Assembly (NCBI GenBank): GCA_964617065.1
Contig: CAZTVM010000099.1
Coordinates: 1 to 6,560, forward strand
Origin: JAVBNU01 sp964617065
GTDB taxonomy: Bacteria; Cyanobacteriota; Vampirovibrionia; Gastranaerophilales; Gastranaerophilaceae
Reading direction: 5' to 3'
Length of the DNA stretch: 6,560 nucleotides
The notes beneath the pieces were generated by a model. It did no database searches. It saw only the letters and a program-made list of their open reading frames with translations, and was not told the origin of the DNA. This document shows positions 1 through 6,229 of this stretch, piece after piece. The position numbers and the translations under genes were made by a program. Each line of letters opens with the position of its first letter. Within the stretch, counting starts at the first letter, position 1.

Positions 1-698
1 TAATAGTAGATGATGACGACGAAATACGAGAGTTGTTAGAGTTTGATTTGGCTCATAGCGGTTACGTCGTAGATAGTGCGTCAAATGGTTTTGACGGTTT
101 GAACAAAGCTTTGAACAATTCTTATGATTTGGTGTTATTAGATGTGATGATGCCAAAAATGAACGGCTACGAAGTCTGCGACAACATTAGAAAAGTGAAG
201 CCTCATTTGCCAGTTTTATTGTTAACCGCAAAAGGAACTATTGACGACAAAACACAAGGCTTTGAATGTGGTGCTGATGATTATCTGGTGAAGCCTTTTG
301 ACATTCAAGAAGTATTGCTGAGAGTACGTGCACTATTGCGCAGAAACAAAAAAGAACAAACATCAGATGCGCCGTTTAGCAACGAAATTTTAAAAATGGG
401 AGAAATTGAAATTTATCCTGATTCATTGGAAACACAAGTTTTAAATAAACGAATAAAACTCACGCCTATCGAATTTGAAATTTTGTATTGTTTAATGCAA
501 CATTTTAATAATGCCGTTAATTTAGCGACTTTGCTGAATGAAGTTTGGGGCTATGATTCTGATGAGGACGTGAGAATGTTGCGTGTTCACGTAGGAGGAC
601 TTCGTCACAAAATTGAGTCCGATACGAAAAACCCAAAATATTTGCATACAGTTACAAATGTCGGTTACAAATTAACACCGTTGGGGCTTGTAGAATAA
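1..698 (+). CDS. OmpR/PhoB-family DNA-binding response regulator (5' end outside window)
   Basis: This is the cytoplasmic transcription factor of a two-component system, phosphorylated by a partner kinase. The frame is open from base 3 and reads IVDDDDEIRELLEF, the usual start of a receiver domain, so only about 5-8 residues appear to be missing upstream. A TTG at 33 lies inside this domain and is not the start. In the visible 231 residues the receiver spans about 1-115. It has the acidic cluster at 3-6, the phospho-acceptor Asp at 141-143 (LLDVMMP), the conserved Thr (LLLTAKG) and the conserved Lys at 291-293 (LVKPFD). The C-terminal winged helix (about residues 128-231) carries the family signatures LTPIEFEIL, EVWGY, RVHVGGLRHKIE and TVTNVGYKL. 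The TAA stop directly abuts the ATG of the kinase gene, so the pair is surely co-transcribed and probably translationally coupled. The regulated genes cannot be deduced. Family assignment is very secure. Confidence 0.96.
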   Translation, partial: IVDDDDEIRELLEFDLAHSGYVVDSASNGFDGLNKALNNSYDLVLLDVMMPKMNGYEVCDNIRKVKPHLPVLLLTAKGTIDDKTQGFECGADDYLVKPFDIQEVLLRVRALLRRNKKEQTSDAPFSNEILKMGEIEIYPDSLETQVLNKRIKLTPIEFEILYCLMQHFNNAVNLATLLNEVWGYDSDEDVRMLRVHVGGLRHKIESDTKNPKYLHTVTNVGYKLTPLGLVE

Positions 699-2402
699 AT
701 GAAAAGAACCAGTAAAAGGTTAAAAATAGTTGAACAGATTATGATTGTTTTATTATTATCTGTTATTATTCCACTTGTGATTAGTTGGCTTATTATCAAC
801 AATATCAGCCAACAATCAGTAAGAAAAGAATTAAAAAATACTGCAATTATAACAGCGACAGCGATAAGCAAAAGTATGCAAGCACTTTCAGGAGTAAATG
901 AAAATAAACTTGAAGAAATAGGGTTAGGACTAAAATATATCCCGACAAATAAAAGACAAGCATACCTAAACGAAATTATATACAACAACGAAAGTTGTAA
1001 AGGTATAAAAATAATAAAACAAAATGACCCTGAATATTCTCAAATAAATGTCCGTAATTTTTTATATAATTCAAACACACGTTATATGACTTTGAATGAA
1101 AGACTTTCAGACGGTTCTTATTTGCAAGCTGTTTTTGATGTTGCCGATTACGAAAACGACCTTTTCAGCGTTTTAAAAGACGATAACAGACAAGTATACA
1201 TATTGAATGCCGATAACGATGTTATTTTGTCTTATAATTACAGCGAAAAAGACTTAAAAGACACTCTTTCGATGTTACCTAAAAAAATTAAAACTCAAGA
1301 AGCCATTATTTTCGGAGAAAATAAAAATCAACCATTGGTTTATTACAAACTGAAACAGCCGGACATAATGATAATAGTCGACACGACAGAAGAAATCACG
1401 GAAGACACGATAAATAAAAGTAGAAATCGTATAATAATGGCTTTCTTAATTACAGGTCTTACAATAATTTTGGTTGTCGGACTTTATACATATTATTTGT
1501 ATATAAACATTCGCCAACTTATAAAAGGTATCATTGCAATTTCAAAAGGAAGTTACAGAAGAAAAATTCGACTTTTAAAAAGTTTGTTTACACCTTACGA
1601 AATTGTGTTTTTGTCATCAGAATTTAATAGAATGAGCGACGAAATTTATAAATCATACAAACAACTTAAACAAAAAAATCATGAATTAAAAATGTTGGAC
1701 GAATTTCGCTCTAATTTGATAGACACAGTAAGTCATGAATTCAGAACACCTTTAACGAGTATAAAAGGATACACTTCCAGACTGCTGAGAACTGATATAG
1801 AAATAGACGAACAAACAAAAAATAAGTCCCTAAAAGTTATCAAGAGACAAGTCGAAAGACTCAGCACGATGGTTGAAGACTTATTGGTTATTCCTGATAT
1901 AGAAGGTGCAAATCTACATATAGAAAAAGAAGGTATTGTTATAAGCGACGTAATTGAAACCTCTGTACTTTCAGTTTCGAAGTACGCAGAAAGTGTTTTC
2001 AACATAAATATTTCTCAAAACATTTCAATGGCTTATGCAGACAGAAATAGACTAGAACAAGTTTTGATTAATGTTTTTGAAAATGCTTCAAAATACGCAT
2101 ACGAAAATACAAATATTGATGTAGACGTGACTCAAGACGCTTATTATATTGATATAAAAGTACAAAACAAAGCAGATTACATTCCAAAAGATAAATTAAA
2201 CAAATTGTTTGAAAAATTTACCAGAATAGATGACAAAACGACACGAACCACGTCAGGCACTGGTTTAGGGTTGTTTATAGTAAAAGGGTTGGTAAATTCA
2301 ATGGGTGGAAATGTAAAGCTGCAATCGTCTAAAGAACATATTTTTACTATAACAATAAGTTTACCGATATATCATGAGGAATTGGAAGGAAAAGAAAATT
2401 AG
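699..2402 (+). CDS. Membrane sensor histidine kinase (Cache-like sensor, HAMP, HisKA, HATPase)
   Basis: Sensor kinase expected to autophosphorylate and pass phosphate to the regulator encoded immediately upstream. It has 567 residues. Transmembrane segment 1 is at about 13-36 and segment 2 at about 245-269. They flank a region of about 208 residues outside the membrane, whose second half (RQVYILNADNDVILSYN) looks Cache/PAS-like; that is inference and the ligand is unknown. A HAMP linker (about 270-322, ending EFNRMSDEI) leads to the H box VSHEFRTPLTSIKG, with the phospho-accepting His346 at 1734-1736. The N box is NVFENASKYA (Asn462) and the G2 box is SGTGLGLFIVKG (Gly520-524). The G1 box is atypical: where DxGxG is expected the sequence is NKADY (Asn490), followed by a normal IPKDKLNKLFEKF. 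A similar Asn substitution occurs in active VanS-type kinases, so loss of activity is not implied. The ATG follows the upstream stop with no gap; GGGG at 682-685 may serve as ribosome binding site. Confidence 0.95.
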   Translation: MKRTSKRLKIVEQIMIVLLLSVIIPLVISWLIINNISQQSVRKELKNTAIITATAISKSMQALSGVNENKLEEIGLGLKYIPTNKRQAYLNEIIYNNESCKGIKIIKQNDPEYSQINVRNFLYNSNTRYMTLNERLSDGSYLQAVFDVADYENDLFSVLKDDNRQVYILNADNDVILSYNYSEKDLKDTLSMLPKKIKTQEAIIFGENKNQPLVYYKLKQPDIMIIVDTTEEITEDTINKSRNRIIMAFLITGLTIILVVGLYTYYLYINIRQLIKGIIAISKGSYRRKIRLLKSLFTPYEIVFLSSEFNRMSDEIYKSYKQLKQKNHELKMLDEFRSNLIDTVSHEFRTPLTSIKGYTSRLLRTDIEIDEQTKNKSLKVIKRQVERLSTMVEDLLVIPDIEGANLHIEKEGIVISDVIETSVLSVSKYAESVFNINISQNISMAYADRNRLEQVLINVFENASKYAYENTNIDVDVTQDAYYIDIKVQNKADYIPKDKLNKLFEKFTRIDDKTTRTTSGTGLGLFIVKGLVNSMGGNVKLQSSKEHIFTITISLPIYHEELEGKEN

Positions 2403-2413
2403 ATTAGGTACAA

Positions 2414-2418
2414 AAGGA
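2414..2418 (+). promoter_or_regulatory. Ribosome binding site of nadE
   Basis: AAGGA, 8 bases before the ATG at 2427. It is one of the two clear Shine-Dalgarno matches in the window and fixes the nadE start, so no N-terminal domain is being missed. It lies in the 24-bp gap after the kinase stop. Confidence 0.7.
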
Positions 2419-2426
2419 ACATCAAA

Positions 2427-3377
2427 ATGCGAAATTCAGAAGTAAGACAAAATTGTTTTAAATTAAATTTTGAAGATAATTTAAAACAATTATATAGTAC
2501 TCTCGTGAAAGGAATACAGGATTATTTTTTCAAATATGGACAAAAACGAGCTGTTTTAGGGATTTCAGGTGGACTTGATTCTGCTATTTGTGCTGTTTTA
2601 TTAGTTGACGCACTGGGGGCTGAAAATGTTTATGGAATTAGCATGCCCTCAGTTATTACGCCTGAAAGCAGCAAAAATGACGCAAAAAATTTAGCTGAAA
2701 ATTTAGGCATAAATTTTATAGAAATGCCTATAAAATCTGTCATAGACAATTTTTGTGTAGAAACAAATAAATTGTTTGAGCAGATTGATACTCATTGGAA
2801 AAACAGACTGTCTCAGTCGTTTACAGTTGATAATATACAAGCGAGAGCAAGGGCAATGTTTTTGTGGGCAGTAAGTAATGAGTACGAAAAAACGCTAACA
2901 ATAGCTACTTCCGACAAATCTGAAATTTGCATGGGCTATGGAACGATTAACGGTGATTTATCAGGTGGTTTTGCACCGATTGCAGATGTACCGAAAACGA
3001 GGCTATTTGCTTTAGGTCGATGGCTCAACAAAAACAGGTGCAAGAAAAATGGTATTCCGAATTCAATTCTTGAAAAACAACCAAGTGCAGAATTAGCAAT
3101 CAACCCTAAAACGGGGAAGCCGTTACTTGCTGAAGAAGCACTGATGCCTTACGAATTTATTGATGAAATTATTTATCGAATTGAATTCACAAATGCGACG
3201 AAAGATAGACTTTTAGCAGAAACTCTTTTTTATCAAAAAAAATATAATATTTCAGAAACACAGAAAAAAGAATGGGTCGAAAAATTTTACTCTCGAATGA
3301 ATGGTGCTAGTTTTAAGATTAAATTTTTACCAACATTTGTGCTCACTGAAAACAATTCTATGCTAAAAAATTTCTGA
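2427..3377 (+). CDS. nadE: NAD+ synthetase, stand-alone synthetase domain
   Basis: Makes NAD+ from nicotinic acid adenine dinucleotide, ATP and an amide nitrogen source, the last step of NAD synthesis in the cytoplasm. The 316 residues contain the N-type ATP pyrophosphatase P-loop SGGLDS (47-52), then QARARAMFLWAVSN (from Gln138), TSDKSE (161-166) and GYGTINGDLSGGFAPIADVPKT (GDLSGG at 176-181). A later SILEKQPSAEL segment matches the substrate-binding loop. These motifs resemble the synthetase half of glutamine-dependent enzymes (where TGNKSE and YGDxxGG are usual) more than the shorter E. coli-type ammonia enzyme. The N-terminal nitrilase/glutaminase domain is absent, and the kinase gene ends only 24 bp upstream. 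It therefore probably uses free ammonia or a separate glutaminase; this is inference. It is somewhat longer than the roughly 275 residues usual for ammonia-dependent NadE. Spacing suggests co-transcription with the two-component genes. Confidence 0.93.
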   Translation: MRNSEVRQNCFKLNFEDNLKQLYSTLVKGIQDYFFKYGQKRAVLGISGGLDSAICAVLLVDALGAENVYGISMPSVITPESSKNDAKNLAENLGINFIEMPIKSVIDNFCVETNKLFEQIDTHWKNRLSQSFTVDNIQARARAMFLWAVSNEYEKTLTIATSDKSEICMGYGTINGDLSGGFAPIADVPKTRLFALGRWLNKNRCKKNGIPNSILEKQPSAELAINPKTGKPLLAEEALMPYEFIDEIIYRIEFTNATKDRLLAETLFYQKKYNISETQKKEWVEKFYSRMNGASFKIKFLPTFVLTENNSMLKNF

Positions 3378-3391
3378 TGTGGAGATTTTTT
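3365..3391 (+). terminator. Possible terminator stem-loop across the nadE stop codon
   Basis: AAAAAATTTC (3365-3374) can pair with GAGATTTTTT (3382-3391): 10 bp with one T-G wobble, around the 7-base loop TGATGTG that contains the TGA stop. An A tract before and a T tract in the 3' arm is the layout of AT-rich, possibly bidirectional, intrinsic terminators. The stem has only one G-C pair and the T run is inside the stem, so terminator strength is doubtful. Read by eye; no folding energy was calculated. Confidence 0.35.
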
Positions 3392-3489
3392 GCCGCTTTG
3401 TTTTTAAAGAAAGAGTGATTTTCCCCAATAAACTGTAAATTTTTTAATTTTTTCATTTCCTTCACTGATGTCAATGTGATTGATTGTAC

Positions 3490-3512
3490 TATTGTCAATA
3501 TGGCTGACAATA
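3490..3512. repeat. 8-bp perfect inverted repeat, possible operator or hairpin
   Basis: TATTGTCA (3490-3497) and TGACAATA (3505-3512) are exact reverse complements separated by the 7 bases ATATGGC. The size and spacing fit either a dimeric-regulator operator or a short RNA hairpin. It is not followed by a T run, so it is not an intrinsic terminator. No nearby gene start makes its role obvious; the closest certain start downstream is rny, about 340 bp away. Confidence 0.5.
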
Positions 3513-3773
3513 TAAGAATTAGCAAGGAATATTTACAAAAATTTGCAAATAATTTGATTAATAAAATGAGAACAAAAGCGAGTATGTTTAGCGCAGCAAG
3601 TTGCAAACAACATTCTAGTAAATTTAGCAAAATTAAAGGACAATGTAGGGCTTTTTATATTCTCTTATTATTTAATAGATAGTTGTGCAATGCACTTTGT
3701 CATGGTACTATTAAATAAGTTGTAAACAATTTTAATACGTTATGAAATAAATAAAAAAATATTTTAAAAATAG

Positions 3774-3794
3774 CCCTGAATGGCAACATTCGGG
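3774..3794. repeat. GNRA-loop hairpin just upstream of rny
   Basis: CCCTGAATG (3774-3782) pairs with CATTCGGG (3787-3794): 3 G-C pairs, one bulged T, then 5 pairs closing a GCAA tetraloop (GNRA type). It is the most GC-rich structure in the spacer. Read on the - strand the same hairpin is followed by CTATTTTT and further T-rich sequence, the pattern of an intrinsic terminator for leftward transcription. On the + strand it sits about 55 bp before the preferred rny start and overlaps the position of a -35 box. Confidence 0.45.
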
Positions 3795-3796
3795 AA

Positions 3797-3805
3797 TGGT
3801 AATAT
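3797..3805 (+). promoter_or_regulatory. Candidate extended -10 promoter for the rny operon
   Basis: TGGTAATAT fits an extended -10 element (TGn followed by TAATAT, close to TATAAT). The region 17 bp upstream has no good -35 match, which extended -10 promoters can tolerate. A transcript from here would start near 3812 and leave a leader of roughly 35-40 bases before the ATG at 3849. In such AT-rich DNA, chance matches are common. Confidence 0.3.
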
Positions 3806-3848
3806 AGATAAGACGAGGTATAGGACAATCGAAAGTATTAACTCACCA

Positions 3849-5385
3849 ATGCACATCTATTATATTGTAATAGCAGTGCTTGTCATCGCCACAATATGGC
3901 TGACACTTAGAAATAAAATATTGAACAAAAAAAATTCTGAAATGTCTGTTATTCTTGGNNNNNNNNNNAAAAGAAAAAGATAACTTAGAAAAAGAAAATA
4001 CTATTAAAAGAGAAGCTAAACTTCAAGCTAAAGAAGAACTAAGCATTGAACGAGAAAAACTGAATGATGAAATAAGAGAAAGAGAACAAGAATTTTCTAG
4101 AATTGAAATCAAATTAGCTCAAAAAGAAGAAATGCTAGAAAACAAAATTCAGCAAAATGTTGATAAAGAAACCGGTCTACAAAAGAAAATGGATGAAGTA
4201 CTCGGCAAAGAAGATTATTTGGCTGAGTTGATAGCAAAACAAATAAATGAACTCGAAAAAATAGCCGGTATGACTGCAGAAGAAGCTAAAAATATTCTTT
4301 TAGAACAAATCAAAAATGAATTAAAGCAAGAAGAAATGCAGCTTATAAGAGAACACGAATCTCACATAAAAGAAATTGCAAATGAAAAATCTAAAGAGAT
4401 ACTGTGCACAGTTATGCAACGTTGTGCGATTGATCAAGTTGTTGAATCGACAGTATCAGTCGTGAATTTGCCTTCTGATGAAATGAAAGGTCGAATAATC
4501 GGTCGTGAAGGTAGAAATATTCGTACATTAGAAACACTCACAGGTGTTGATTTAATTATTGACGACACTCCAGAAGCTGTTGTTTTATCCAGCTTTGACC
4601 CTGTTAGACGTGAAATTGCAAAATTAACTTTGGAAAAACTTATTGTTGATGGTCGTATTCACCCTGTCAGAATAGAAGACATGGTAGAAAAAGCTAAGGA
4701 AGAAATCGACCAGAAAATTAAAATTGAAGGTGAAAATGCAACACTTGATTTAGGCGTTATGAATTTGCATAAAGAACTGGTAAAAACTTTGGGTCGTTTA
4801 TATTATAGGACAAGCTACGGTCAAAATGTTTTGAAACATTCTTTGGAAGTCGGACATATAGCAGGCATGATAGCTGCTGAAATCGGTGCTAATGTCAAGG
4901 TCGCTAAACGTGCAGGATTGTTGCATGATATAGGTAAAGCTGTTGACCAATCACAAGAAGGCACACATATAGAATTGGGCGTAGAACTTGCAAGACGTTT
5001 TGGAGAGCGTGATGAGATTATCCATGCGATAGAAGCGCACCATGATGATGTAGTGGCTAACACAATAGAAGCTGTTTTAGTTAAATTGGCTGATACTCTT
5101 TCAGCAGGTCGACCAGGTTCAAGACGTGATACATTGGAAATTTATATTAAGCGTTTGAAAAAACTGGAAGAAATAGCTTCAAGTTATGAAGGAATAAAGC
5201 AATCATTTGCAGTTCAAGCAGGTCGAGAAGTTCGTGTAATTGTTCAGCCTGAACAATTCGATGATTTAGCCAGTGCAAAGCTTGCTCGTGACATTGTGAA
5301 ACGTATTGAAGACGAGCTTGATTATCCGGGGCAAATCAGAGTCACAGTCGTTCGAGAAATAAGGACTACAGAAGTAGCAAAATAA
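3849..5385 (+). CDS. rny: Ribonuclease Y (membrane-anchored KH/HD endoribonuclease), interrupted by an assembly gap
   Basis: RNase Y is the membrane-bound endonuclease that initiates mRNA decay in many bacteria lacking RNase E. The preferred ATG at 3849 is directly followed by a transmembrane segment (MHIYYIVIAVLVIATIWLTL), as in the family. An in-frame ATG at 3780 would add 23 residues not typical of RNase Y. A long charged coiled coil follows (to about 4430), then a KH domain with GRIIGREG at 4489-4512, then the HD domain with RTSYGQNVLKHS and the catalytic His-Asp at 4924-4929 (LLHDIGK). The C-terminus RVTVVREIRTTEVAK is family-like. The N run at 3959-3968 splits the frame: codons upstream and downstream are in different phases, so the gap is not truly 10 bases. 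Without the gap I count about 37 + 471 residues, close to the roughly 520 usual, so only a few residues are probably missing. The ymdB-type gene starts 5 bp later. Confidence 0.95.
3959..3968. other. Assembly gap (10 N) inside rny
   Basis: Ten unresolved bases lie between the transmembrane segment and the coiled coil of RNase Y. Reading on from the upstream frame gives a stop a few codons after the gap, whereas the coiled coil continues in another frame. For the two halves to join, the true gap must be a multiple of 3. Comparison with my recollection of B. subtilis RNase Y between the membrane anchor and the KKEALLEAK segment suggests about 3 residues, i.e. roughly 9 bases. This is an estimate by eye. 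Confidence 0.95.
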
Positions 5386-5390
5386 TGTAA

Positions 5391-6218
5391 ATGAATAAAA
5401 TGATAAATATAGTTTTTTTGGGTGATATCGTCGGGCGTCCCGGTCGGCGAATTGTTACTGAATATTTATCAGATATTTCATCAGAGACTATTGATGTCAA
5501 TACTGATTTTATTATCGCAAATGTTGAAAACGCTTCTCATGGATTTGGTTTGACTGAAAAGAATTACAAGGAGTTGAGTGCTCTAGGCATAGACTGTTTC
5601 ACATCAGGCAACCATATTTGGGATAAAAAAGATATATATAGCTACATCGAAACAGCTGAAAAGCTTGTTCGTCCTTTAAATTATCCAGATAGTGTTCCTG
5701 GAGTCGGAGCAAAGATTTTTGAAAAAAGCAATATAAAAATCGGCGTAATAAATATTTTAGGTAAAGTTTTTATGGATGTGGCAATTTCACCATGGACAAT
5801 AATTCAGAGTACTATAGAAAAATTAAAAGTTGAAACTCCGATAATTTTCATAGATTTTCATGCAGAAGCAACCGCTGAAAAAATTTGTTTTGCAAAACAC
5901 TGCTCAGATTTAGGAGTGAGCGCTGTTGTCGGTACACACACGCATGTGCAAACAGCTGATGAAAAGATTATTAACAATCACACAGCGTACATCACAGATG
6001 TAGGATTTTGTGGTGCGGCTGATGGCATTATCGGAATGCGTTATGAAGATTCGCTAAAACGTTTAAGCACAGGTCTTCCTGAACGATTTGAAATTGCTGA
6101 TGGTGATACAGCAGAGCTTAACGCAGTTGTCACTACTATTGACGTCGAAAATGGGTCGGCTCATAGTATAAAAAGAATTCAGTATAAAAAAACGTATGAT
6201 GAGGTAAAATTATTATGA
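5391..6218 (+). CDS. ymdB: YmdB/TIGR00282-family metallophosphoesterase
   Basis: Di-metal phosphodiesterase; the B. subtilis family member hydrolyses 2',3'-cyclic nucleotides and affects biofilm and motility choice. The 275 residues cover the whole family. The metal-ligand motifs are all visible: GDIVGRPGR (Asp12), NVENASHGFG (Glu46, Asn47), SGNHIWD (Asn74, His75), DFHAEATAEK (His157, Glu159) and GTHTHVQTAD (His183, His185). The late VGFCGAADGIIGM segment is also family-typical. No residue of the active site appears lost. The start is uncertain: ATG 5391 is used here, but ATG 5400 (MINIVFLGD) would match the usual family N-terminus better, and neither has a good ribosome binding site. It lies 5 bp after rny, the same pairing as in B. 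subtilis, and 11 bp before the next gene, so coupled expression is likely. The symbol follows B. subtilis usage; E. coli YmdB is an unrelated macrodomain protein. Confidence 0.93.
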   Translation: MNKMINIVFLGDIVGRPGRRIVTEYLSDISSETIDVNTDFIIANVENASHGFGLTEKNYKELSALGIDCFTSGNHIWDKKDIYSYIETAEKLVRPLNYPDSVPGVGAKIFEKSNIKIGVINILGKVFMDVAISPWTIIQSTIEKLKVETPIIFIDFHAEATAEKICFAKHCSDLGVSAVVGTHTHVQTADEKIINNHTAYITDVGFCGAADGIIGMRYEDSLKRLSTGLPERFEIADGDTAELNAVVTTIDVENGSAHSIKRIQYKKTYDEVKLL

Positions 6219-6219
6219 A

Positions 6220-6223
6220 AGGG
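6220..6223 (+). promoter_or_regulatory. Ribosome binding site deciding the GTG start of the PHP gene
   Basis: AGGG (within AAAGGG), 6 bases before GTG 6230. It supports a GTG start; the nearby ATG at 6215-6217 overlaps the preceding gene's stop and reads only ATG AAA GGG TAA. The site overlaps the end of the ymdB-type gene, which fits translational coupling. Confidence 0.6.
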
Positions 6224-6229
6224 TAAAAA

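Larger units (their letters stand above)
3378..3848. other. Spacer of about 470 bp between nadE and rny, no confident gene
   Basis: This stretch is very AT-rich with many T and A runs (for example around 3437-3455 and 3751-3770). I find no tRNA, rRNA or recognisable riboswitch. A + strand frame from GTG 3476 to the TAG at 3680-3682 (68 codons; an internal ATG is at 3500) has no ribosome binding site and no recognisable family. An opposite-strand frame across 3358-3630 is hydrophobic, but it starts at TTG without a ribosome binding site and overlaps the nadE end. What it does hold is an inverted repeat at 3490-3512, a perfect 10-bp palindrome ATTTGCAAAT at 3541-3550, a hairpin at 3774-3794 and a possible promoter for rny near 3797-3805. 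It could be a decayed gene, an unannotated small RNA, or simply the 5' regulatory region of the rny operon. Confidence 0.6.

Noticed and set aside
33..698. TTG at 33 as start of the response regulator
   Set aside because: The upstream in-frame codons encode the essential IVDDDDE acidic cluster of the receiver, so the real start is outside the window.
665..988. Open frame on the - strand inside the histidine kinase gene
   Set aside because: It lies antisense to the secure transmembrane and sensor codons of the kinase, has no recognisable domain, and is explained by AT-rich composition.
1733..2005. Open frame on the - strand opposite the kinase HisKA region
   Set aside because: Ser/Thr/Leu-rich translation antisense to a conserved domain; a shadow frame.
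3358..3630. 90-codon hydrophobic open frame on the - strand across the nadE 3' end and spacer
   Set aside because: It starts at TTG without a ribosome binding site and overlaps the nadE end antiparallel. Its hydrophobic look follows from reading A-rich DNA in reverse.
3681..3735. Small palindromes GTGCAATGCAC (3685-3695) and TTGTAAACAA (3720-3729) as operators, with TTGTCA (3697-3702) as a -35 box
   Set aside because: They are short, have tiny centres, and lack a well-spaced -10 partner; the chance of occurrence in AT-rich DNA is too high to support a site.
3780..3848. Upstream in-frame ATG at 3780 as the rny start
   Set aside because: It would add 23 polar residues before the membrane anchor, lacks a ribosome binding site, lies inside the 3774-3794 hairpin, and precedes the candidate -10 element. 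ATG 3849 fits the family better.
4821..5063. Open frame on the - strand opposite the RNase Y HD domain
   Set aside because: It is antisense to strongly conserved codons and has no independent start signal.
3849..5385. True frameshift mutation making rny a pseudogene
   Set aside because: The phase change coincides exactly with the N run, and both halves keep all conserved motifs; gap-length error is the simpler explanation.
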